Below are positions 46,991-59,462 of a stretch of DNA of 60,000 nt, one piece after another. The position numbers and the translations under genes were made by a program. Origin of the DNA: Apostichopus japonicus (lineage: Eukaryota; Echinodermata; Holothuroidea; Aspidochirotida; Stichopodidae); the NCBI RefSeq assembly GCF_037975245.1, contig NC_092582.1, positions 26,018,077 through 26,078,076 on the forward strand, written 5' to 3'. Position 1 is the stretch's first letter. Every line of letters begins with the position of its first letter. The notes under the pieces are model-generated. The model did no database searches. It was not told the DNA's origin and saw only the letters and a program-made list of their open reading frames with translations.

Positions 46991-47688
46991 TCAGAAGTGC
47001 TTTTCTGTCACTATAATTGTGTATATTTTCACATTGGGGTCCCAGGATGCATCAAATACTTTACAAACTTAATTTCAGGAGTTTTTAGACTTCGTAGGCA
47101 ATATGTCTCTGGTTCCAACTAAATCACTGACCATATGTATTAAGCGAGCTCTTGACCGTGTGAACATTCACAAGGTAGCGCTTTCAGCACCCCTAAACAT
47201 CGGTTTGAGTCCGCCCTTCCCCCCACCCCTTCCACCGTTCATCTCTAACCTGGTGTTATTGGGACGGTTATTTAATATGGTTTATAAATCTGAACGATTT
47301 ATCGATGATTAAATTATAGTTTCGGAAAATAAGGTAACGCCAGCAAGAAACACTCTGTCTTTCGCATTCAACGCTTAAACTGTTAATATTCTTTCACACT
47401 ATAATATGCATTTATAATGAACCACTAAAGTGTTAATAGCTTTCCACTGAAGATAAAATATGCTAATGATAACACAAATTCCGTCAAAACAAAACATAAA
47501 GCAGAACCCGGTCTAGCATGGTCAAGAGAACCAACAAAAATAACTATTCGTTAGATGTCAATAATTATCAATTCAGGGAATTTACTTAGCCTATTAAAGG
47601 TACAACAGAATGAACGTCAGATAGTGACACGGCCTACCCAACATTTTACTTTATTTTTACACGAAATGATCAAATTGGTTTCAAAGTT

Positions 47689-47904
47689 CTAGAGGAAGAA
47701 GGGTGAGAGGTGGGTCCAGCTGGAAATATATAAACCACATTTATGGATCAAACTCAGTTTACCTTCAGAATGGAGTACACTGGTCATTTTAACCCCTAAG
47801 AATGCTGACCCTTCACCAGCTATTGAACTCTCACCTTTGTAATGCACAATCACGTAATTCAATGCCCAATTTGATGTGGCTCCTACACTGACCTGGATAT
47901 GGTT
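47689..47904 (-). CDS. possible minus-strand exon, unidentified
   Basis: After an acceptor-like aatcattacag the minus strand is open for 71 codons to a stop at 47689. It reads NHIQVSVGATSNWALNY, VIVHYKGESSIAGEGSAFLG and VKMTSVLHSEG. A donor-like gaag/gtaaac at 47762 would end an exon of 142 bases (47763-47904) leaving phase 1. The sequence looks like an extracellular beta-rich domain, but I recognise no family. It lies opposite the + strand candidates nearby and could be a decayed gene or a chance frame. Confidence 0.3.
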   Translation of the reverse strand, partial: NHIQVSVGATSNWALNYVIVHYKGESSIAGEGSAFLGVKMTSVLHSEGKLSLIHKCGLYISSWTHLSPFFL

Positions 47905-48642
47905 CTGTAATGATTAAATGAAATTTCATAATGCAGCTAAATTGAAAATGGCTACTCAGGTTGACGGGATCAGCTTATAAACAGGACGGAACATTTCCCT
48001 GCATCGCACCAATGTGTGATAGTACATTGGGTTGCATTGATTGAGTCATCGTGATATCAAGGGGAAATCCCCTGAATATGTCATTTGATGGTTACCGGCA
48101 GGGAAGAGGATGGGGTGTGGAGATAAGTGAACTGATTCTTGTACAGTAATCCTGTTTTACACAGAAATCACTTTAATAGATTGGGAGAGGATTAGATCCT
48201 TGAATAATGAGTTAATAATTGTTGACATAAACTATTCAATTTTGTTACTTATTTATACTTATTTTCAATATTTAAAGCAAACAGTAGAACGTTTTGTAGA
48301 ATCCAACCTTCGCAAATCAGTAATTTCAAACATGGAATCATGGTTTCATGGAATTTGCCTTCATGTGTACATCATGTTCAGTACTAAAATATTCGCAGGA
48401 TGTACGCGTTAGAAATCACTAAAATACCGGTGATAACTGAAATAATAATAATAAACAGGACAAAAATTGTCAAGATATTTGAAAACATGCAAAGTTTAAT
48501 GTAACATGAATCGATTTATTTGATATAAGACTTTTACTATGGATGCATATGATGAATATTTACAACATTTAACTATACTGCATTGTCTTTGTTTCTGTAT
48601 TATCTTATACATATTCATTACTTATATTTTCCTCTTGTTTAG

Positions 48643-48707
48643 GGATTCCATGAGATGTCTTATCAGGAAAGCCTGGCGAACTTCATCTGGGCAATGTTCA
48701 AGTAACT
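48643..48707 (+). CDS. candidate Cys-rich (CCP-like) exon
   Basis: The acceptor tcctcttgtttag ends at 48642 and the donor aact/gtaagt begins at 48708. Entering in phase 2 it reads DSMRCLIRKAWRTSSGQC and SSN and leaves in phase 1. The spacing C-x6-W-x6-C resembles the last half of a complement control (sushi) domain, C-x-x-x-G-x-W-x-x-x-x-P-x-C, but the Gly and Pro are missing. In phase 0 the same exon reads through GFHEMSYQESL to a stop, which would make it a terminal exon. The evidence does not decide between these. Confidence 0.35.
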
Positions 48708-50060
48708 GTAAGTCAATGCAGCTGAATACTCTCTACCTTAGTATTTAACATTATATTTGTTAACAGTGATTGTCTGCTACTTTTAATTGTAAAATCTAAA
48801 TATATTAAAAATAATCCCCATCAATAACCAGAATTTGTATTCCTATATCTGTGGTTATCTAATTTATCTGGTCACTAATATTAGTTGCTTCAACTATCAT
48901 TGGTGTTTATTATATTTTTCCTTCACATAGCAAATCCTTATTAATTTATGAAAATGAGTGATAAGTTTCTTCCATGAACAGAAATATTGTTGGCTTGTTT
49001 CCCGTGTTGTGGTGTTTTGTTTCGCTGGTGTCTAAATTACTTGTTGGCTCATGGTACCGCTGGCGCTTTTTCCGGGGAAGGGGTGGGGCGGGTTGGGAGG
49101 GGGTTGTCTAGGTATTACTTCCCCATTATTCCACAAATAAGTGTTTCCTTGACCCATTTATTATGATAACAGTGGTACCTAATATATATCATTTTATCTC
49201 TATCTTACAGCTCAATGCAAGATGCATGTTCATCTGGTGTTGCCAATGATCAACAGGACTGTGACGTCATAAACTCAACTCTTAAATTGATGACAGCAAC
49301 AGCCTATATAGTACACATTTATGTTGGTACTGTATACTTTATACATTTTAATAATTCAACAAAATCAGTTTTTGTAACTTTGTTTTTAAACCGGAGCATA
49401 TTTAGATGATTTTCAACTACATTTGTCCATGTCGAATGTGTACTTCAATGTTAACATGTTATTTGAGGCCATAAAAGTCTTTTCATCCCATTGTGCTTTG
49501 TGTTGTATTTGATGAACTAATATAAATATATCTCCGTATTAGATTATTTGGTCCATTTACCTTTACTGATAAAGTCAGCTGTTTAAAGTAACATGTCTCA
49601 AATTGTTATAGTAGAACATCTTAGACTGAAAGCCAGTGGTTTACAACATAACAACATTAAATCTTTAATATGCTACATGTTCAACTACTTAGTTTTGTGC
49701 GCTAAAGTGTACAAATGTAATCTGTTAAGTTTTGTTAGTCACATTGCTGTCGTTCGGGGACTAGAGGGGGTGGGTGATGGTTGACTTATTCTAAATTTGT
49801 TTGCTCTTCAAGCCAAGTTCAAATAACTAAGAGCCAATCAAGCTTCTTATGACGTCATCCATCAGCCACCACGTCATCAGTATAGGAGACTATTTTTCTC
49901 TTGGATGTTAACTATTGAAAGAGGGAAGAAAGAGAGCACAATCCCTACCTTACTCTCTGTGTGTATATGGAGGTGTGGGGGTGGGGAGGGAGTGTTGGAG
50001 GGATTGGATGACGTATTAAATGGTAACATGCAGTATTTTTCTAATTTTGTTTTTTCCTAG

Positions 50061-50134
50061 TATGTAACAAAGTCGTTGTTACTTGCATAAATGAAGAGAA
50101 AGGTTTGTTCACCTACTCGTGTGTCCCTGGTCAG
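50061..50134 (+). CDS. candidate Cys-rich secreted-protein exon
   Basis: A very strong acceptor (ttttgttttttcctag, ending 50060) is followed by a frame entering in phase 1. It reads CNKVVVTCINEEKGLFTYSC and VPGQ, up to a weak donor cag/gtattg at 50135. Without that donor the frame stays open to 50395, adding VLLVSCSQPPYTPRV and more, 111 codons in all. The YSCxPGxxLxxxC pattern recalls the middle of a sushi domain. Its entry phase fits the phase-1 exit of 48643-48707, so the two may belong to one extracellular protein. Confidence 0.4.
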
Positions 50135-50604
50135 GTATTGCTAGTGAGCTGCTCTCAGCCTCCATACACTCCTCGTGTGCAGGGTATAACATCCTTCATT
50201 GGTCCAATTGTATATAATGTTATGATTCATCCCAATTCCAGACCCATATCTCCACCTCCCTGCCAACCCCTCACCCTTTCCCGACAACCACTTTACTACC
50301 CAGAACCATACATTTACGCCTATAATTCTGTTAATATTTCTAACTTTTTCTTAAGCAGACATGTTTGTAATGCTTTTGTTATAATCTGTACATAATGTAT
50401 CCACATACACTCGGTAACTAGGAGTGCGTGATTAAACTTGACTGTGGTTTCTTTATTTCTCCTTTTACTACATTTGGATTTAAACTGACGTATCGGTTAC
50501 GTAATGTCTTAAATCTAACAAGAGTCGAAGGCTTCATGAACCTGTAGCCACCAACCTGGCGGTGATGGCGCGCGTGTATGTGTGCGTCTGTGACACTTGC
50601 TTGA

Positions 50605-52150
50605 GTCCGTGATAACTCAACAACGGAGTGATGCATATTTGTCATACTTGCTATGTAGTTGTATTATTGTCGGATTTTAGCCAAACTAGGTATACAGTTG
50701 CTGGTTAATATATGGGCCCCAAACAATTCCGGACCCATTTTGAGCTGATAGGACCAAATTTTATTTCCAACTAAAATGCGTTTTGGGGAAACTTCTTTGG
50801 GCCCGAATTTTTGGGGCCCAATATTTTGGGACCATCTGAGCCCACATTTTATCTCCATTGCAATAACACCGCAACCGTATGTCGGGTTGTAGCCAAACTT
50901 GGTGAACAGTTGTTTGTTAATAGCTGGTACATGTATGCCATCTGCAGCCCAATAATACCGGGCCCAATTTTGGGCCAGCAAGGCCCAACTTTTATTTGAG
51001 GGCAGCATATTATTGGGCCCAATTTTTGGGAATGGCAAAATTTTTATATTGCAATAACTCCACAACCTTCAAGTATAGCTCATTGTTTCCAAACTTGGAA
51101 TACAGTTGTTGGTTAGTACCTGGTACATGTAGGCATAAATATTATGATAATTAGTGATGGCATACAACACTTTAATATTCCACTTACCAAGGAACCATAG
51201 TGACCGTTGGACTCTTGTTCATATTTTATCGCCTTCATCACATTGTATTATAGTCCTAAGTAAAGCCTTACCTTTTTTTAAGACAATACGATCATGTGAG
51301 CTTACATAATTTAACAAGATTGAATATGATAATTAATGCTGATAATATTCTGTACATTAAGTAAGCCTTATATGCAATGGTATGCTCTCTGTGTTACACT
51401 TTTCATTTTATTATTTCCTTTAAATGATTTAGTTTACTGCATCTTTTAAAGTTTCTACTTGTTGGTTTGACTAAAGGAGAATCAAACCCAACAATCATGT
51501 TAATATTATGTGATAGGTAAGCAATGGATCATTTTAATATTATATGATACTAGGTAGCTCTAGATCATTTATATTACCTGATTGGTAAGCTATCGATAAT
51601 TCTAATATTACGTGATAGGTAAGCTACCGATGAGCAAGTCACGTTAGGGCACTCACGCATTTGAGAAAAATTAATCTTAAATCTGGAGATACCTTTTCTT
51701 GCATATTTGTTAAGATACAAGACTCCTAGATTTGAATAAGTTTTGACATTTTACAACTGTAATCATTAATTGCTTCATTAACAGTCTTCTTTAATAAGGT
51801 ATTAGCAGAACGTTAAAAAGTAAATTCTTTTAGCATTACATTATTTTGTCGTAGTGATAACAGTATTTATCAAGTAATCCTTACACAAAGATTGGCTCTG
51901 TATTGTACACACTCTTCATTTTATTCTTCCATTGTTGTTTTAATGCGCCTTATATGAGGTTATAGTTTTGGGCGCTGACCTTATGAATATTAATGAGGTT
52001 ATGGGATCAAGTGTTAACAGTTTTACATCACAATACTCCACAACCTGAAGTCGGATTGTAGCCAAACTTGTTGGCTGGTACATGTAAGAGTAAGTTTGTA
52101 GGACCATCTGGGGCCACATTTTCATTGCATTGCAATACACAGTAACCGTA
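50605..52150. repeat. ~190-bp dispersed repeat, four partial units
   Basis: Units near 50610-50860, 50861-51050, 51051-51150 and 52020-52150 share ttgcaataactccacaacc, ggttgtagccaaacttgg, acagttgttggttaat and ctggtacatgtaggc, followed by words rich in gggcccaat. The 133-codon minus-strand frame at 50664-51065 is carried by this repeat. Confidence 0.65.
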
Positions 52151-52310
52151 AACAGTTATCGTTAAGCATTACATAAATTTGGCGTAGTAAAGCTGATAAT
52201 ATTATGTGTTTATCAAGTAATCCTTAAATACAAAGATCGGCTCTGTATAGTATATACTCTTCATTTTATTCTTCATTGTTATTTTAATGCGCCTTATAAA
52301 TGATTCTACT
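51820..52310. repeat. direct duplication about 343 bp apart
   Basis: The sequence 51832-51950 (gcattacatta...tttatcaagtaatcctta...ttaatgcgccttat) recurs diverged at 52165-52300. The second copy of the 190-base repeat lies between them, so the block was duplicated as a whole. Confidence 0.6.
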
Positions 52311-52873
52311 GGTTTCATTTTATTCACATTTTCTTTATATCTTTATATTCCGATATTTTCCATCGATTGATAACAATTATAAGGCTACATCTAATACTTG
52401 CTCTAATTATTGTTATATTTAGTCATTAATTATTCGATTTCATTATACTTCAAACATTTATTAATTTTACTTTCTTTCTAGATTTATTTGCTTTCTTTCG
52501 TTCCTCCTATTTCTATATTATGAATTAATCTTTGATATTACTCACGCGTAATACAGTGATTATTAGGAGAATATTGTTAAATGTTATCAAAATAACAATG
52601 ACTGACTGTCTACCGTTAAACCATTGATTAATGGTGCTGTTTGCTGATTAATGAACATTCATGATCTCTTCATTGTTATTCAGATTTTGTCGTATTTGCT
52701 TTAACGCAATTGGATATTATGAAGCCATAAAGGTTTACCAATATAACCCAAGCCCCATCTTGCAAAATTGAATATAATTACATAACTATATAAACACCGA
52801 CTAACATATAAATATTGAAGAAATCATTGCGTCGCAGTACTTGTTTATGATATTAGATATTACCAAGGAAATA

Positions 52874-52922
52874 ATGTTTCCCTTCCTTTGTATTGTTCTT
52901 GGTATCTTCCGTATTTCTGCAT
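52874..52922 (+). CDS. candidate signal-peptide first exon
   Basis: The ATG at 52874 sits in ggaaataatgt. The frame reads MFPFLCIVLGIFRISA and breaks in phase 1 at the donor gcat/gtaagt (52923). A hydrophobic 16-residue start followed by a phase-1 intron is the classic arrangement of secreted or membrane proteins built from phase-1 modules. A stop lies upstream in frame, so the ATG is a plausible true start. The next exon is not certain: 53223 is open in the matching phase but its sequence there is less convincing. Confidence 0.45.
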
Positions 52923-53222
52923 GTAAGTACAATATATAAGTTTTGCAACCAAACACACTTGTTCCCTTTGAGGCGATCCTGGTCTCTCATTGTGATACAA
53001 TTACAACCTATTCATTCCGTTTATCTGTTCCTATATCATAAGTTCATATCGTAAAATCTTATAATGAAATGATTGATATGTATTGATGTTGTAATGTCAA
53101 TGGAAGCAATAAAAGAAAACTAATCAGATAAATATTGTCAACAGTGTTATCTCTGTGTAACATGTAGTCTATATACTAACCTGTAATATCAACCTCTTAC
53201 TCTTTTCCTGTCCTGCATCAAG

Positions 53223-53265
53223 GGTCACACAGAAGGTCATGGCTATACAGTAACTCTCAAAACAG
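53223..53265 (+). CDS. candidate 43-bp exon
   Basis: The acceptor ctgcatcaag ends at 53222 and the donor acag/gtgagg begins at 53266. In phase 0 it reads GHTEGHGYTVTLKT and leaves phase 1; in phase 1 it is also open. Phase 0 would join 50061-50134 (exit phase 0), phase 1 would join 52874-52922. No motif. Confidence 0.3.
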
Positions 53266-54216
53266 GTGAGGCTGGTAGGCCTATATAGTTGCGGTTGGGA
53301 TAAAAAAAATCTTGTCCTAATAAAACTGTTGATAACGCTCTGTGAGTCTTTAATTATAACTTTCTCTTCAAGTTCATCTCAATTTTCTAGAAAGAAGTGC
53401 TTTTTGAAAGATTTTAACTTGCAACATATTTACCAAATATTCAAGAGCGTATAATAAAATGATCGTAAAGTATATTGCTCAATGGCATCTGGTGACCATT
53501 ATCTGATATTATAGCGTATTTTGGGGACACAATATCTGAATCATCTCCAGGCAGGATTTTTAACGGTTTTAAATTGTACTGTTTTTTTTCTTCTTAAAGA
53601 AGCGAATTTCCCTCCTCGTCCCCATATGAAGATTTCTCCATCCATTGTGTTGATCATTGACGTCTCTGCACGCGTGAGGGGAGGGGGGGGGGGATTTTGT
53701 GGTCTTGCAGCAAAAGAGATATACCGTCTCGTTAACACCGCGGTTTATGGTATACCGCAAGCTGACATATTGTGGCAATTCATCCTAAGCAAGAGATAGT
53801 ATGGCAGATTGATACAAAGTTCAGTGATGGGGTAATGATTGCTCCTTGTTTTAGGTGTTTAATTAGTCAACGTACTGATAATAATCAGTTAATAAGTAAA
53901 AAATAAAAGAGAACACACATCAAAGTTCAAAATACGAAAGGGAAGGAAGGGGGGGGTGGCTGAAAATCTGGACAAACTAGCCTATATGACGTCATGATCA
54001 ATTGTTGGTGCGTAAGATATACACCACCACATATATCATGGCAAGACTGGACTGGAGAGTGCAGGAGGGGGGGGGGGGGAGGGGGGAGGTTGGCGTGGTT
54101 AAGTTACATTATTTAGGTTGTACTGAGGCCACATGTGGTTCAATATCTTACCATGAACATTGCCTTGCCAATGTCAAGTATAAATGAAGTAATTTTGACT
54201 TTTTTTTTGCCGGAAG
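53266..54216. other. no firm gene; G-rich runs
   Basis: AT-rich with G runs at 53680-53693, 53950-53956 and 54066-54090. The open frames on both strands at 53521-53799 are mutual shadows without a motif. One TGACGTCA lies near 53988. Confidence 0.45.
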
Positions 54217-54311
54217 TCATTGTTTTCCAAGATGAATATGTTACGGAAAACGACAGTGGATCCAGTTCGAGAGTGAGGCAAGAACGGGATGAGTGTGGAA
54301 GACTAATGTGA
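54217..54311 (+). CDS. candidate terminal exon, hydrophilic tail
   Basis: After a T run and gccggaag the frame entering in phase 1 reads VIVFQDEYVTENDSGSSSR (first Val completed from the previous exon) and then VRQERDECGRLM, ending in TGA. The composition is acidic and hydrophilic, like a cytoplasmic tail. The phase agrees with the phase-1 exit of 53223-53265 read in phase 0. The acceptor is only fair. Confidence 0.3.
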
Positions 54312-55740
54312 CCGGAACGACGGTAAAACCTGATCATGTTTGGTTAACGTACGGATGAAAATAATTTATGATTTAACAACACTTTAAGTAGCACTTTTGT
54401 GTGTACATTTCTGTTTATAGCTCCATGTTATAATAAAGTTATCGTAAGATGAAGACTGTGGAGTACGGACAGGATAGTAAGAGTGAGGTTGTAGGATTAT
54501 TTAGATCATACATGTTTATCTGAGATTAGAAGGGCCACCCTGACGTAAGTTAATTGTTAATGTTCACAGTAATGAATATTCAAAGAACATAATGATATAG
54601 ATATAAACATCAAGAGAAACAAAGGTGGAATCAGAGTAATGTACAGCCAATTACTACCGTAAAAGCTATTTCCTTGCCTTGGAGGTTGGAGGCGGGGACT
54701 TGTGAGAGATTATAACCAAGTAGATTTCGTTAACGTTCTGAATACAACTAAACATTTACAGGCTAAATTTAGCTAAACAATTCGTTTGAATCGGAACGAT
54801 ATGTTTATGATGGGAGTTAAAGGCCAAACTTGTTTCTATGTACATAATTTAAACAGGATGACCATCGAAATATTGCTCGTTATGGCATATATGGATACAA
54901 ACGATTATTCCAGTTCATTAGTCCATCATCTAGCATTTTGAACGATAAGCCTGCATAGTCGGTCGAAAAACCTTGATTAACGATGATAAACTCCGATTAT
55001 TAACCAGACAATCGGTCTAATTTTTAACCGATAATCCAATTATATTGCCTATAAGCTTTCATTTCCAGTTGTAAAACATGAAGTACCGGTTCAAAACAAG
55101 ACCGACATTGAGCAATGATCCAATTTTTCCGACATAATCAAACTGGAATATATCATTAGTGGGTATTTTGCTTTGCCATACACGTGATTCAGGAATAATT
55201 TCGACATGCGAGTAAATATCCGGTAAGATTAGCATAACAATACGAGTAAAATCTCATTCTGAATGAGAAGAAAACCGCAGGTGGCTTTAGCTTTGTGAAC
55301 AATCCAGGGATAGATGTTCTGTTAGTCATACAGTATTGTTTAAGATAGCTTGAATAGGCTCGTTGCTCGTGTATACAATCCAACAATAGCAATTGAACGT
55401 ACAGGGACTGCTGGTGTGATAGTGTAACCATTTAGTTAAATAATATATACTTCAAAGGCATCAATAAGACACTGCAACCTTCTCATCTTGCTCTTCATCT
55501 ATGGAAATGTTTGTGCAAATTATTCTCATTGGATCAATATCCCAGGATTTTACCTTGTGAATATTTCGCAATGATTTCGTAATCCAAAGTGATGTACCAT
55601 GAATTCAGGACCAATAGTTTTCAGAGATCTGCATCTTTTTGTGGGCTGAGAAAATGATTCCTTATGGACGAGGATTTAATTTTTCGAGAGGATCACTTAG
55701 TTTTTATACCGGGATACACTTTAAACTATAGCATAACGTT
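54312..55740. other. noncoding, nothing recognised
   Basis: AT-rich sequence. The minus-strand open frame at 55189-55431 has no motif. Confidence 0.45.
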
Positions 55741-55817
55741 AGATCTTATCAGATGGTGAAGTTCGTACGTAATTTATTTTACCTTCCTGACTTCTCGAAA
55801 GCTTTGCAGATTAACAG

Positions 55818-55862
55818 ATATTGGAAGACAAAGTATTTCCCGTTGACCCCTCTTCAACTCAT
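55818..55862 (+). CDS. short exon-like block, copy 1
   Basis: An acceptor-like ttaacag ends at 55817 and the donor tcat/gtgagt begins at 55863. The 45 bases are open in two frames; one gives ILEDKVFPVDPSSTH. The sequence from gtgaagttcgta (about 55755) through the donor is related to 57670-57780. It may be a duplicated exon or two duplicated 5' leaders; no domain is visible. Confidence 0.3.
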
Positions 55863-57720
55863 GTGAGTATACATTCCAATTGAAAATATTTGTTAATATT
55901 AATAAACTGGAATAAACGGTACTAGGTTAAACACGAACAACAATTTACTTCTCAAAGTCAGAGACATAGGTTATCGCCACATCAACAACCAGAAACACAA
56001 CCCAGAATTAAAACAACTTGAACTAGGCCAGCTTGAATTTTCTTAAGAAAAGAAGCAACTTATAATGACATTTGTTATAAGTAAGTTTAATAAATCAAAT
56101 ACCAGAAAACGTATCCCCTGATGTAAACAATAACATGGCGGTAGCTGTTAATTTTAAGAAGGATAGAGGATAAATTTCAATCGCCTTTCCTGATATATCG
56201 ATCGGAGAGCAAACAAACATACCGCTGATACCGGTCAAAAAGTAAAATAGCGGCTTAACAATTAACAACCTAAATTGTTCTGTGGTTAAAATAATGTTTT
56301 GAACATCCTCCGATGGTCAATCACCACCCCAGTCTACCCCCTCCCATTACAAAGTGCATTGTGTAAGACAATAGTCCTCACTTTCAGCGGAATTACTTAA
56401 TACAGTTATTGTCTATCATTTGTGCTGAAAACACAGAAACCAAAAAGTACACATTCAACTGTGACTGATTCATTTGCGTAATTAAAGTAAATGAGTCATA
56501 ATTTCCATAACATTCGTTTTTTGGAAAGTAAATCAGAGCCAAACCTATAACTTGATATTACAAACGATTAAAACCTTGTTTCAAACGAACTGTCACGCTG
56601 ATGCAATATATCGCCGTTCATTGTTTTACGTAATTTCAAGGGTGTTAAGTATATACCGTCAATAGTTTGGTCTAAATAATCTCTTCACTAATGGAAATAG
56701 CAAACTTTCTGCATTAAGATATAATGTCCAGGCTAGCATAATTATGTTTCTAGAGTTGATTTTCATTTGATATGTTTAAAGCACCACTGTAGTTAATACC
56801 TACCTTTATTTTTTCCTTTTTCTCTTCGAAATTTCTTGACCAACCTTCATAATTCCTTTAATTATCAGAATTGATTATACCACTATTGAATATAAATTGC
56901 TGTCATGTGCTTAAAATATAAATCCCTAGGTTTATATTTAATAGTACCGTTATAAAATAATTGATGATATTTTTAATCCTTTTACAGGGATTAAACAGTA
57001 ACAATTAACGCATGCGCGAATTTGAGGACATTTCTCCTTCTTTGCTCATATACTGCTTCTTAATAATTTGATATATTATTGATGTTATATGATCGATCCA
57101 TCGATAATATGACGTGGTTGAAGTATCAAACTTATTTGCAAATAAATAACAGAGAGATCCTATATCAACAGTGTTACATCAGCGTTAGCTATAAACAGAA
57201 CATACATATCTCTAAGCGTAGCTAAGTTTCCGTATCCCAGTATAGGCTTGTAACTACTGAATTTAGTTGGCAGTGGTAATTGTCGAACGTTTATTTCCAG
57301 TTTGATGATGACAGCAGTTATGATGATTAATTCCTGTTAACTTTAATTTATTTAATTTTCCTTTTTAATCATGACATTATTATTGTTTAAAATTATGCTC
57401 GTGGTGCAAAGATATGTCGGCCGTATTTTCATGGCGTTGTAAATCTACGGAAAGTTCGTTCGAAGTCTTCTCGCTGGTACCTTCGGTTCTATATCTCTTA
57501 CGTTACTCAATATAATGACGGCTATTAGCTCATTACTAACACTAAAGGCAGTGCAGCGCTGTAGGGAGAACGTGACTGCTGGTGGAAGGGGATTGTATAG
57601 CTATCAATGGTATCAGTTTGACGTCATATTATCTGCATACTTTATTGTGTTCGCTTCCGAATTCTGGATGAAGTTCGTAAACGGTTTTTGTTTATCTTTG
57701 GATATTTCTTGATAAATCAG

Positions 57721-57771
57721 CGACACTATGGAAGGGTTGTCAAACCACTGTCCCGTTGACCTCCCCCTTAT
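57721..57771 (+). CDS. short exon-like block, copy 2
   Basis: The acceptor gataaatcag ends at 57720 and the donor ttat/gtaagt begins at 57772. The 51 bases read DTMEGLSNHCPVDLPL in the frame comparable with copy 1 at 55818. Shared parts are gaagttcgta upstream, the ccgttgacc segment, and the position of the donor. Both blocks are multiples of three, so either could be included or skipped without a frameshift. Confidence 0.3.
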
Positions 57772-57839
57772 GTAAGTACACTCGTTTACTAAATTACTTT
57801 TAAAACAGTGAGTCATAAACTACAGGCTACATACTTGAA

Positions 57840-58908
57840 AGAAATTGTTACTTTTGAACTTTCTATTCTTCCACCCCAAATAGCGTAGGATTAATTGTGG
57901 ACTGGTGCATGATATTGTCCAATAGACCTATATTAGTTGTATGTAAGGTTCAACGATACTTTTACAACTAAAGATCAAGCTATTTCTTCGGGTGTTTATT
58001 ACAGCCAACGCTGTGCAACAACGAAGTAATATATACTTAATCTCTGGATAGAAAACCTCATGATAATATTTGCTAATTGTGATCTCATTAACACTATCAT
58101 TTGATATGCTGCCCTCTATTCCTTTCACTGTTTTACAACCAAAATGAAAGACACGATCGTGGTGCATTATCTTACCAAATCATCACAATTGACCTTTAAT
58201 ATTTGCTATCTTATAATATAGTAAACCTATTTATTTATCAATGGCTTATCTAACTAAACACTTATAAGGTAAGATCACCTATAGCCCCCATTTAACATCA
58301 AGTAATATTGTTCGTCATATACTCAGTGTCTGGTCGCGATGTTTGTTTACTCCTCAATAACAAAGCCAGAGGGGCAACGATACAAGGGTAGGTATGGGCG
58401 TCATAGACATACCTCCATACCTAAAACTGTTGCCTTCAAAAAGTAAAAATAGGTAAACTTGTGTTACCGTCGAGTCAAAGGCACCCCTCCCCTTATTCAT
58501 AAAGTTTGTGCCACTGTTAGCGTATAGGGTAGTATGTCATTGAGCTTTACCCTCCCTTTATTGGCTCCATTTATTGGCTATAATATAGTTAATCTTGGAA
58601 CATACTTTGCAGTTGACTCTAAAAACCTATCAAGCAATTCATGATTGTCAAATCTCAGTCACTGGAATATTTTTCTTTTATTTGGGGGAGTAAGACAATA
58701 TGAGTTTGTTGATAATTGATCAATAAACAGATCATCCTTCTTGGCAATATTGATAGTGTTGTGACATTTATTCAGGCTTTGCGTTCAGTTGACATTTTTC
58801 ACAAACCTTCCAAGAATTGCTGCAAATAAGATAATATATCACTGTAAAGTATGACCCAACACACTGATAGCAAATGTTCTGTTATTCCTATGTTTTCAAT
58901 TTCTTGAT
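57840..58908. other. noncoding, nothing recognised
   Basis: AT-rich sequence before the minisatellite. The minus-strand open frame at 57928-58167 is unsupported. Confidence 0.45.
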
Positions 58909-58916
58909 TTGACTTT

Positions 58917-59462
58917 AACTAACCCTGTCACTGACCCCATTACATACCTATTCACTAACCCTTTCACTGACCCCATCACTTACCAATTCACTAACCCTGT
59001 CACTGACCCCATCACTTACCAATTCACTAACCCTGTCACTGACCCTATCACTTACCAATTCACTTACCCTGTCACTGACACCATCACTTACCAATTCACT
59101 AACCCTGTCACTGACCCCATCACTTACCAATTCACTTACCCTGTCACTGACCCTATCACTTACCAATTCACTTACCTTGTCACTGACACCATCACTTACC
59201 AATTCACTTACCCTGTCACTGACACCATCACTTACCAATTCACTAACCCTGTCACTGACCCCATCACTTACCAATTCACTTACCCTGTCACTGACCCTAT
59301 CACTTACCAATTCACTTACCTTGTCACTGACACCATCACTTACCAATTCACTTACCCTGTCACTGACCCTATCACTTACCAATTCACTTACCCTGTCACT
59401 GACCCCATCACATACCAATTCACTTACCCTGTCACTGACCCCATCACTTACATATTCAATAA
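58917..59462. repeat. 36-bp minisatellite, about 15 units
   Basis: Head-to-tail 36-base units built from three related 12-base parts: ccctgtcactga, ccccatcactta and ccaattcactaa. Variants (ccttgtcactga, caccatcactta) are shared by alternating units, which shows amplification of multi-unit blocks. Because the period is a multiple of three and holds no stop, frames on both strands stay open for 105-185 codons; none should be taken as a gene. Confidence 0.9.

Noticed and set aside
49211-49409. Possible exon after a tctatcttacag acceptor
   Set aside because: The phase that fits 48643-48707 reaches a stop after about 20 codons; the longer frame has no motif. The exon at 50061 is the better partner.
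50664-51065. 133-codon minus-strand frame
   Set aside because: It lies in a repeated ~190-base unit and its translation is the repeat itself; no homologous domain.
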